Origin: Liolophura sinensis
Lineage: Eukaryota > Mollusca > Polyplacophora > Chitonida > Chitonidae
Length of the DNA stretch: 64,000 nt
Assembly (NCBI RefSeq): GCF_032854445.1
Contig: NC_088302.1
Span: 14,691,338 to 14,755,337, forward strand
Direction of reading: 5' to 3'
The notes below the pieces were generated by a model. It had not been told where the DNA came from. It did not search any database and saw nothing but the letters and a program-made list of their open reading frames with translations. Below, in pieces: positions 12,001 to 24,000 of the stretch; position 1 is the first letter of the stretch, and each line of letters starts with the position of its first letter. A program made the translations under genes and the position numbers.

Positions 12001-15000
12001 TGTCAGCAACCTGCGGATGGTTGTGGGTTTCCCTCGGGCTCTGCCCGGTTTCCACCCATTGCTGGCCGCCGTTGTATAAGTGAACTATTCTTGAGTACGG
12101 CGTTAAACACCAATCAAATAAATAAATAAATATTAAATAGAAATGAATGGGAGATAGAGAAAATGTGAATGCTAAAACAGAAAATTTCAGATTATTGTCT
12201 GTCTTTGCTGGATTTCTAAACTTAATTATTTAAAAGCATCAATGTGTTTCCTGAAAACATCAGCCTTTAATATTGAAAAAATAAGCATTAAAAAGGAACA
12301 CACTGTTCTTATAGAACTTGGGTTCTCAAAAATCCTTGAATATGTAGTGTTACATAACTGTATCAAATTAACATATTGAGTTGAAATTTTTTGAATAAGC
12401 TTGCTCTGAATTTAACTCCATTGTTACAAGACAGCGACTATGACGTAACATGAGATTAGTTTTTGAGACGAGAAACTAAGAGAAGTGGACCTCGCCTATT
12501 AAAAGATGCATTAACCCATGTCTGCTATGTCATGACACACAAATATTTTCTAGGTATCAGAATGTAAAAATGCATGATATCAGCCTTTGAGAGTCATAGA
12601 AATGTTGAACAATCGAGTTCAACGTATTTCAGCATAGCAGTTTGCTGAAGCTGTCTATTGTATTTATTTAGGGCCTTTATCTTGTAAAGGCTTTTCATGC
12701 AGGTTTACAAAATTAAAATCTACCTTAAAGCTAGGACTTCACTTAGCTTATACCGCTTTGACTATGAAATTTACCATTATTCATTTTCTGAGGCCCCACC
12801 TAGTCACAACTTATCCTAAAAATGCACCTTTTAACTGGGAGAGTGATTTCAGGGGAGGTAGTTCAGTGCGGCCCTATTGGTGAAACATATCCTAGATTTG
12901 ATCACTTAAAATGCCTGTATTCAGTATTAGTCAGAACCTTGAATTTAAATCCACCCAACTGTCTTCATTGTATATCTGTAAGATTAAATCTATTTAAAGA
13001 CAAATTGACCACCTTAGCATGCAGAATCTTAAGTAAAGATGTCCAAGTAAAATTTGACCCTGCACCGTTGACTTGTGAATGCGATCAGACTGACATGCTG
13101 TCACTTATATCATTTACTACATGTACATGTACTTGAAGATGAAGTATGAGCACTGTTCTAATAGATGCACAGGTATTTGACCCAGCTGATATTTCTTTAC
13201 TCCTGTTGCTATTTGCCTGACCCCAGTTCTTAGTTGACCTTTGCACTCACAACTTCCTACTTCTGTGGAAAGTGGCATTGTTTCAAACAGCATGAGTAAA
13301 ATCCTGGAGGGCTATGCTTGATCTGTATGTTGTTCACTGCTTTCTCCTCGGCTGTCAGCATGTACTTCTGTGCAGAATAAATCAGTCAGTTGTAAGTCCA
13401 CACCAAAACAAATCTTTGTTTTACAGGGAGAATGAATCTTTTGTCAATCTCAGAGAAGGGTATAAAAATAAAACTGAATAATCTTCTNNNNNNNNNNNNN
13501 NNNNNNNNNNNNNNNNNNNNNNNNNNNNNNNNNNNNNNNNNNNNNNNNNNNNNNNNNNNNNNNNNNNNNNNNNNNNNNNNNNNNNNNNNNNNNNNNNNNN
13601 NNNNNNNNNNNNNNNNNNNNNNNNNNNNNNNNNNNNNNNNNNNNNNNNNNNNNNNNNNNNNNNNNNNNNNNNNNNNNNNNNNNNNNNTCTAATTTGAAGG
13701 AGATATAGACTGTGCCAGCAATTGTTCCTGTTTTAACATATTTACATGATTAGAAAGCCTTGAAAAAAGGACAATCCTTAAAACACAAAAATTTGAAGAA
13801 AAAAAAATTGAAAAGCTGGATTTTTCATAAAAAATACAACATAACATCGGTGTGGCCATATGGCACTGTTAGTGGATTAAGCTAGGTCTATTACCTATAG
13901 GGTCTTGTAAGACTAGATTTAGGCTTTTTGTTCAGGGCCAGGGTCAATATGAAGACAGTTAGATTTAGGCTTCTTGTTCAGGGCCAGGGTCAATGTGAAG
14001 ACAGTTAGATTTAGGCTTCTTGTTCAGGTCCAGGGTCAATATGAAGACAGTTAGATTTAGGCTTCTTGTTCAGGGCCAGGGTCAATGTGAAGACAGTTAG
14101 ATTTAGGCTTCTTGTTCAGGTCCAGGGTCAATGTGAAGACAGTTAGATTTAGGCTTCTTGTTCAGGTCCAGGGTCAATGTGAAGACAGTTAGATTTAGGC
14201 TTTTTGTTCAGGTCCAGGGTCAATGTGAAGACAGTTAGATTTAGGCTTCTTGTTCAGGTCCAGGGTCAATGTGAAGACAGTTAGATTTAGGCTTTTTGTT
14301 CAGGTCCAGGGTCAATGTGAAGACAGTTAGATTTAGGCTTCTTGTTCAGGGCCAGGGTCAATGTGAAGACAGTTTGATTTAAGCTTCTTGTTCAGGGCCA
14401 GGGTCAATGTGAAGACAGTTAGATTTAGGCTTCTTGTTCAGGGCCAGGGCCAATGTGAAGACAGTTAGATTTAGGCTTCTTGTTCAGGGCCAGGGCCAAT
14501 GTGAAGACAGTTAGATTTAGGCTTCTTGTTCAGGGCCAGGGCCAATATGAAGACAGTTAGATTTGGGCTTCTTGTTCAGGGCCAGGGCCAATATGAAGAC
14601 AGTTAGATTTAGTCTTCTTGTTCAGGGCCAGGGTCAATGTGAAGACAGTTAGATTTAGGCTTCTTGTTCAGGGCCAGGGCCAATATGAAAACAGTTAGAT
14701 TTGGGCTTCTTGTTCAGGGCCAGGGCCAATATGAAAACAGTTAGATTTGGGCTTCTTGTTCAGGGCCAGGGCCAATGTGAAGACAGTTAGATTTAGGCTT
14801 CTTGTTCAGGGCCAGGGCCAATGTGAAGACAGTTAGATTTAGGCTTCTTGTTCAGGGCCAGGGTCAATGTGAAGACAGTTAGATTTAGGCTTCTTGTTCA
14901 GGGCCAGGGCCAATGTGAAGACAGTTAGATTTAAGCTTCTTGTTCAGGGCCAGGGCCAATGTGAAGACAGTTAGATTTAGGCTTCTTGTTCAGGTCCAGG

Positions 15001-18000
15001 GCCAATATGAAGACAGTTAGATTTGGGCTTCTTGTTCAGGGCCAGGGCCAATATGAAGACAGTTAGATTTGGGCTTCTTGTTCAGGGCCAGGGCCAATAT
15101 GAAGACAGTTAGATTTAGGCTTCTTGTTCAGGGCCAGGGCCAATATGAAGACAGCACTCTTTATACAAGTAATCGATGTCCTGCTGTTGTCTTTGGTGTG
15201 GGGTCAGACCAGAAATCATAAATCTAGATTCCATTGAAGAATAGAAAGAGCTCACAAATAAACATTGAAATAGATGAAAGTGAGAAAATAAGACAGATGG
15301 CTGACCTAGTTTGATGTGCATGCTTGTATATGTATGTATAACCCCACTTAGATTTAGAATCAAGTACGATCAAGTTTTCTGTGAGGTACTGTTGTCCAGC
15401 TATTGACTGACATATTGCATTCCCTCCTTCTCTCCAATTTTATTTAATTTAGCATATGTTATTATTATGGCTGGGTTTTTTTTTTTTTGGGGGGGGGGGG
15501 GGGTGTGGGGTGGTTGTTAAAAAAATATACCCACAAGGCAGGTTACAAAAATGCAGGATTATCTTTTTATTGTTGAAGACGAGGAATAAGGCTATATTCT
15601 CTCTGGTACAGATGGTACATGTTGACTGTGTGTGTATAGCTGCACAAATCTTGGTTTGTTTTCAGTGACCTCAACACAGGGCTAGTATACAAGGTTAAAC
15701 CCCAAGCACTCACTCACTCACAGGGCTAGTATACATGTACATGTGCGTTTATTACTCATCCGTCAAAAGTCATTAACCTATATTTGTGCACACTTGAATT
15801 TCCAGGATGTCTCCGGCACTCGCATGACTGGATCAAACTCATACACATTGTAGATTTGTAAACATGCGTGTTTCATGACAAGAAGTGTTAATTTTACTTA
15901 GTCACCTTCATGCTTGAAACTATGTACGTGTACACATGTAGTTGTAAACAAAGAACTGTCAGAAATTAAGATTGTGGAAGCTTTAACATGTGATATGTGT
16001 GGTTTTACTTTCAAACACCATAAATATTTTTGTTTGATGTGGTGAAAAAGATTTGCCCATTCATGCACTGTTTTGTACATTTATACACTGATACACAAAC
16101 ACAATCATTTTACGGTGACTTCCTTGTAGTATGACCTCCATTCATTTGATTTTGATAGTATAGCAAACTGAATTAGATCACATCTTCTGTGCAGCCTTTC
16201 ACGGATTTAATTGAATACATGTAGGTGGATTTGTGGTTACATTTTAACAATTATATTTGCTTAATAATCCATGCAAATAACACACCATACATGTATACAG
16301 TTGTATATAAGATCTACTATTTCAGGGGCTACTATTTTGGTTAGCAGGCCAGCGCAGTGACCCAGGAGCCTCTCTCCATCGGTACATGGGAAGGTCTGCC
16401 AGCAACCTGCGGTGTTCGTGGGTTTCCCCAGGGTGTGGTCGGTTTCCTCCCACCATAATGCTGGCTGCTGTAGTATAAGTGAACTAGTCTTGAGCCCTAC
16501 ATGAAACCCCAATCAAATAAATAAATAAATAAAACTACTAATTCAGAATCAAAGGCAGGTCACTCAATAGTGCAATAAAGTTATTTTAAGTCAGGTTCCA
16601 ATCTCAGTATCCTTCACAGTTAAAATACAAGTGTACACACGTACACTATTCAACACCTACTTGTACATGTAAGCCCTGGAAATTTTGTCATTTTAGCCTA
16701 AATCACAACTAAAATTGGTTTAAAAAAATTTGTTTTGATTCAACAGAATCTTCTTAAGCTGATGACTTGATTGTGTTTTGTCGCCTGTTTAAGACCATAG
16801 ACATCTACACATTTGCTTTTTTTGTACATGCACTTGCGCTTGACTCACATAGACACGCACTGAGAGGAAAAGGTCTAAATAATATGGGAGTTAGTACAAA
16901 ACTAGGCTTCACACATTCAGAAATCCCAAACTACATGTAGGCTTTGTTGGTGTTGACATTTTAGATAGGGTTTGCAGATTGCTATGTGGTCTGGAACGTC
17001 AGACACTATCACACTCTTCGTTTACTCTGCCCTTTTGTGATTTGAGTCTTGGCATTGCTGGAACGAGGACCATAATCCACTATAATCAAGTCATCCCAAG
17101 CAATGTGCTCTTTCATTCTTTTATGTAATATGTCACTGTTTCTGTGACTTAAGAAGTATAATTTCCGGTTAATATCACCCAGTGTTGATCAGTTTCCTGT
17201 ACCTTCCCATGTTACCTGTCATCTCCCTGTGGCTGTGTCTCATGTGGGTGAAGTGCCCGAATTTGTTAGATCTCAACTACATATACAGTGGTGAATGGAC
17301 TGGCTTGGTTGCTAAAATTCATGTTATGCATTGTGATCTAGATTTATGTACAGGTAAAATTATTGTACCTACATGATACTGGCAACTGCAATTCTATACA
17401 TCTGCCCCTGTAGCCTCTTTTCTTTTATCATTATAGGGGCCTATACCATGTACATGCATGTATATCTGGTCTTAACTGTTCAGTTATCTCCCTTGGCCTT
17501 TAAGGAAATAACTGTTTGAAGCAAAGCAGAGTTCAGCACCATAGTTACATTATATTGTTTTTTGTTTGAGTCTTGTAAGGCAAGCACGTGGCCTAGCATT
17601 CATTGTATAACTGAATTAAACCTGTTGCTTTTATGTCAACTTAAGCTTACTGCAGTTCTGCACTTCTGTATTTTTAGTCCATGGAGCCCGAGGGTTGAAA
17701 GGTCGGAAAGCAGGTGGGTATAATGTACATGTGAAATCATCAAGCCTGGTGATATCAGCACCTACACATAAAGGTGTTTGATGCTCTTGTTCTCCTGAAT
17801 TTGTGTGTGTCTTCTTTCTTCAAGCCTAAATTCATTAAAATGTGTTAAGATTTTACCTATAAATACATTCAATTTCAAAATGTGATTTTATCCATTTAAT
17901 AATAATATCTGTTAAACTATAGTTAAGTATTGAATTGTTGTGAAAAAACAACTTTATCTCTTGGTGACATTGCTCTACATGGACATGTACAAAATGTACG

Positions 18001-21000
18001 TCGATTAATTTTTTTAGGACGACACAAGTATTCTGTGATATTTGGTCTGGGAGGGAAGAAGTACCGTACTGACGTAGTGAAGGACCCTACAGGCTGCCCA
18101 GACTGGAATGAGGAGTCCACAATGTGAGTGACAACCTCCCCCAGTGTGGTGGAATGATCCAAGAATGATCTGAAACGTCAGACACTATCACACTCTTCAT
18201 TAACTGTTAGTTTGTGATTTGAGTCTTGGCATTGTTGGAACGAGGACCATAATCCACTGTAATCAAGTCATTCCAAGCAATGTGATTAGTCATTCTTTTC
18301 TATAATATGTCACTGTTTCTGCGTCTTTGGCAGGTACATGTAAAAGCAAAGATGTAGATCACAAACACTGCGGCATGACAGCAGAGAATTATGTTTCTTA
18401 AACAGCGTGAAACTGATTTGTTTTAGTGTGTAATGCCTTTCTAGGTGGCTATTGCATATTTGAATTTGGTCATTGTAAGAAATCATTTTTATGGTATTTG
18501 TAATTTGTAGGAGGCGTTTCATTGGGATTTATCTTTTTGACTATTTGTTCAAGTTAATTGCAGTTGAAATTCTTGACCTATTTTAGTGCATGGAACACGA
18601 CATAAATTGACCGATTGCCACTGTGAATAAAAATAATTTGACCAACTGAAATTGCCAGTCAGAATAATACATCAGCCAATAAGAACACTTTTATTTTACT
18701 TTTTACTTTGTATTTGTTGACCCGGCCTTTTTACCCGATAAGTTTGAGAGAACAGGTAGAACAGTTTGGTCAGTGTATCTGTGCATTTTGTAGCAAAATG
18801 AAATGTATTCAGCTTTTATGTAGCTATTTCATGTGATGTTATTTTTGTTTATTTTATACAGAAAAGTGTACAACATAGAGGACAGTGTATTTTTCACGGT
18901 GACAGAAAAAGATGATGTGTTGGGGCACTTGTCCTTCCCACTCATGTCCTTACAGACCACTAAAGGCCGCATTACCAAGGCCCCTCTTCAGCCCCACAAG
19001 AAGTGCCCCCAGCCCCAAGGGGAACTCATCTACCAGTTGTACATTTCCAAGACGCGTTCCTCGGACCAGACCCCAGTGATACGAGGGTCCAACTCAGACA
19101 CATCCCGTCCACGGCGAGGATTCGCAAAGTTAAAACACAGCCTGGCCACGGCGCCAATACTGCCTCACCGCTTCCACAAGGCCAAACACACAAGTGGTAA
19201 TAAATCCAGCACGTTGTCCAACCTCAACAAGAAGTTTTCACAGTCCCTCCATGACCTGTTTAATATCTCCCGCGGTACAGTCAATGATGATGACGACGAT
19301 GAAGCCGTTGAGGAGAAGCCAGCCAATGGTCACCTGCGCAAGCGTGCGGTCAGTGTGAACTACATGGAGGAGATTGGTCAGGAGCCTGAGCTGACCGCAG
19401 TAACGCCCTCAGAGGGGCCGACAACTGGTGGAACTCAGCTAGTCATCATTGGGAAGCATCTTGGGGCGGAGTTAGCCGAGGTGACCAGGCTAACTGTATG
19501 TGGGTGTGACTGCCTGGACACCCTGGAGTATGAATCGCCCATGAGACTTTACTGCACGACCAAACGTTGGAAGGCTGGCAAAGGCGACATAGTGATACGA
19601 ACACTATCTGGGGGCCAGCATGTGCTAGAAAATGCGTTTACGTTCATTCAGAAAGGCCCCGTCATTGACGATGTAGATGGGTTTGAGGAGTCAAGCACTG
19701 ATCCCCATGACAACGATAATGGGATCATTTTTAACGCAGAGCCACCAAGCCCCACCCCCAATAACCTGACCGATAAAAACATGGTGATGAAGTCCATGCC
19801 TAACCTGTCTGACGCTGGAAAAGACACCCTAAAACCTGAAGAAACTAAAAAGGTGACCCTAATAAGGAATCAAATGCTCTTTTTATTTCCAATAATCCAG
19901 TTAAAATTATTCGGCTTATTGTAACATTTGCTTGTTGCTTTCAAGAAATTATCAAGCATCCTTTGACTTCTGCTGAAATTTTGCCAGAGCCATGTGAATT
20001 TTGTGAGTAGGGGTAAGAGATTGCTTGAAGGCCTGTGACTTTACTCCTGATTTTTCAGGTTTACATGATTGCACTCACCATTTATGAACGAACATTGGAA
20101 GATAAATCATCATCTATCTTCCTTTCAAAATTTTTCACCAAAGTACGCAATTCATGTTGATAGATAATCGTTAAAATAAATAAATGGTGCAATTGTTGTC
20201 CTTGCAAACTGTTATCCTTACTTGCGAAATCACGTGGCTCTTACAAGATTATGAATAGTTTGTTGTTACTAGTGTGCTTAAATTTCTAGCTTCTGAAGGT
20301 ATATGTACATGTTTCCATGTACATGATAGATGTGCCCAGATTGTATAGACCGTGGGAGGGCCTCTTTGGCCCATGTGTCAGCACCCAGTAGTCTCTCACC
20401 AATTTCTTTGCAGTCGTTGTGATTTCAAGTTCAGCTCATGCCCTACGTGGGGAGGCCCACAGCAACTTCTGATGGTTGCAGGTTTCCTGTGCCTGGTTTC
20501 TTCCCATCATAATGATGGCTGCCATCATATAATTGAAATATTCTTAAGTATGGTGTTTGATTGTGTAAACATCAATCAAAATAAATACTGATTTCAGATA
20601 AACAACTTACAGGTTCAGATCGACTTAAGCATGCATGAACTTTTTCGTAACTTTGTGTAAAAATCAAACTCATTTTTTTCGAACTGTTTTATTTTCCAGT
20701 CCTTGTTCATCAAGAAGTCCAACGAAGGTTCCGACAACAAATTTAAAAAGAAGGATAACAATAAAGGAGCAAAACATCATGCAAGGCGGAGCAGCGAATC
20801 TCAGATATTTCAACGAGACGACAACAATCGGAGAAGTAAGTATATGTATTTTTTTGTCTTATTTATCCACGTTAATTTAGAAGGCCACAAGTGAGAATTT
20901 ATTTATCATTGGACAGTTTTTGGGTGGTTTGTCTGATTATGATAACTTCCGTTTATATGGGCATTTTTTTATTTTGTCTTTTCCTTTAACATCTGAGTAG

Positions 21001-24000
21001 ATTTTTTTTTTTCCTGATTGGCCAACATATATTTTATTCCATAGTACAACTATATGTGTAGAAGTGTAAGAACTTCTCAAGGTGAGGTTTTAGAATCATG
21101 GCTTTCCTTGGTAGTAGATAATGGTGATTATGTCTCATTGCTGTCGTTTGTATAGGCGTAGAGAACGACAGTGTGTTAGCAGTTTAACCATTGAGGTAGA
21201 CATTGCCCTTGGGGAAACTAATCTATGCAGATTTATTTGATTGGTGTTTTAAGCCGTACTCAAGAATATTTCACTTATACGTTGGCGGCCAGCATTGTGG
21301 TGGGAGGAAGCGGGGCACAGCCCGGTGGAAACTCAAGACCATCCACAGGTTGCTGGCAGACCTTTCCACGTACAGCATTTCTCATAACACCTTGGTGATG
21401 ATGAGCAGTTGGCCACTCTCACCAGCTCATTTGCACAGTCTTACATATCACTAGCCTTTCACCAATATCAATGCGTATTTGTCTGTAGCTTGTCAAAGTT
21501 TGGTGGTATATTCAGGGCATTCAGTTTCCTCCACTCACAGTACTGACTTCCCACCATTGTATAAGTGGAAAATTGTTGAGTATAGTACTTAAGAACAATC
21601 AGATAAGTAAAGATATCAAAACTGAGTCACATTTTTCTCATGTGTTACACACTCTGGCTTAGCTTGATCTTAAAATTATGTGAATTTATCTGTGGGAAGA
21701 AAATCTGTACATGTACATTGAAAATAGCTGTATTAAACTTGGGTCCTCGATGGTTCATCATCCAGTTTTGTTGTCACACGAGTACTTGGAAAATAAAAAT
21801 GTGGGATTTTTTTTTCTCATCATTCATGTATATTTAGATAATTTAATGATATTTATAACTGTTATTTTTCACTGACAGAAATAGCAAGTAAGTCCACTAT
21901 GCTTGTTACTGTAAGTGATGTGTACGTTCACACTTGTGCCATACTGTATGTTTGTGTTAATAAAACACGTTTCTGTTTAATTCAGTCTATACTCAGTGAT
22001 CTCCCTTTCTTCTCTAACTTCACTGGTTGCAAAGATGAGATTTTTCATCATGATGAAATGAATAGCTGGTTAACTTGTATTTTGATAAGTTTGCACTTTT
22101 AGATATTAGCATACATGTACATCAGTCACACATACTGCAACATGTTTTTATGTGTTGTGCTGATATTTTATTTTGATCAGTTTGAACGTAGAAACTGTGA
22201 CACAGATTTGACGTGTGTGCATTGATCACATATACATGTAGCTCAGCATGCTTATATCTCTTGTTCTGATGTTTTGATCAGTCCCAGCACAGAAATTGTA
22301 ACACATATTTGAAACATTTGTTCATTGGTTACATGCATATAGTTCAGCATGTTTATATCTCTTGTTCTGATGATTTGGCCAGTTTGAACACAGAAACTGT
22401 AACACAGTTTTGACACATTTGTGCATTACAGTCACATATAGTCCAGCATGTGTATATGTGAGTCTTTTGCTATGTTTCTCTTATTTTGACCAGTTTGAAC
22501 ACAGAAGGTGTAACACTGATTGGTCACTGATTTGTACATTACTCGCATATAATACAGTCATTCTCGCTTCACCAACACGTACATATACTTGTATGTAACT
22601 GTTCCTCTATTGCTCATCCTCTTTATTTTATTCATATGTTCAGCATTGTTCTCATAACTGTTCAATCTTGCATAAAAGTAATATTCAGGCTTTATTCTTC
22701 ATGTGTGTATATGTATATATATATATATATATATACACCTGTACATCACCTGATCTTCTGCTTCAGTACTAAACACAGACTCTATTCAAGTTATAAAATT
22801 CATCAACCTTTGTATTATATTGTATGTACTGTGTATAACCAGTTTCTTACTCAGCATTTCACAGCTGCCCAAATCTTTATTTTCTACCATATACATGTAC
22901 CTGTGGGACTATATATTTTGACCTATTGCATGATGTGATTTGTAAAAGGATAACCTATGTATTTATCCTAAAATTATTTTGATCTGTGACATGTAACAAA
23001 GCCTTTATTGTGCTCTAACACACTTGTTGGTTAAGAGTCAAACTCAGTTCAAAAAAAATGTACATGCATGTATGTGTGAAAATACTGTGTTGATATAACT
23101 GACTAGATTACTTTAGATGTACACTAAGAAGCTGCATTTTGGTTTGCATTTTGGTTTGCATGTTTTTGCAAGATCTTGTGCACCATGGCCGATGAGCAGT
23201 AGGAAATTGTATACTTTTTTACAGCAAGAGTTATCCCTCTTTAGTTAAGAGAAGCAGAATTTATGAGATGCTAAGCACTAAGAGTTCTTGTGACCATGTT
23301 TGCTAGGAGCAGTTTGATGTCAGTCTATTATTTTAATTTACTTGAATATTTCCCTACATAAGTTTGATGTAAGATTGCCAGTATAATGTATTATATCAGA
23401 ACTTGGTGTTTTGTAGATAATTTTCTGGCATTTTCCAAACTGTGCCTGAAAGTCTTGAATTTTTTAAGATGGCCATGATTCAGCATTGTTCCATACACAT
23501 GTATTAAGATTTGATGGGTTTTTTTGGGGTTTTTTTTAGTGTCATTGATTAAAAATTAGTGATTTCTTTTGATTGACAGACTTGTTTCTTTTCAGGTTGG
23601 TCAAAAGCAGAATTGGTGGCTGAAGTTAAACGCTTGGAGGAAGAAAACAAAGGTACATATTTCAAGATTTTTTCTGGGACTCTTCTTACATCCTCAGGTC
23701 AATTTGATCATTATTAATCAAGTCATTATCAAGGTTTAACAGAATTTGAACTATGAATAAGCCTTGGTAATGCATTCAGTTGTCTGATATGATTTATTGT
23801 GCTGAATTTTTCAGGGGAACTCAGGTAGATATACCTTACTAGATCAGAAATAAAATAAAGTTTGAACATATAAGCCTCCCTAAGGTCTGCCATTATAATT
23901 GACAGCTGGCATACAAGAATTCCCATTGGCAATGTCTGCCAGCAACCTGTGGATGGTCGTGAGTTTCGGCCCTGTTTCCTCCCACCTTCATGCTGGCTTC

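Larger units (their letters stand above)
9090..17677 (+). other. FIP intron 1 (8.6 kb)
   Basis: Holds repeat D, the nested SINE pair, repeat C, one SINE-A at 11933, the gap, the 46-bp minisatellite, a T-run followed by a G-run at 15478-15502, the SINE-B stub, the SINE-A at 16339 and direct-repeat copy 1. The 104-codon open frame at 12822-13136 shows no domain and is not called. Confidence 0.7.
20836..23595 (+). other. FIP introns around the micro-exon
   Basis: Hold an antisense SINE-A, a SINE-E, the 110-bp tandem array and an (AT)n tract. No further exon-like frame recognised. Confidence 0.6.

Noticed and set aside
12822-13136. 104-codon open frame in FIP intron 1
   Set aside because: No recognisable domain, no splice-compatible link to the FIP frame, composition like its surroundings; likely chance.
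13432-13692. 86-codon frame running into the N gap
   Set aside because: Mostly undetermined residues; only about 19 real codons.
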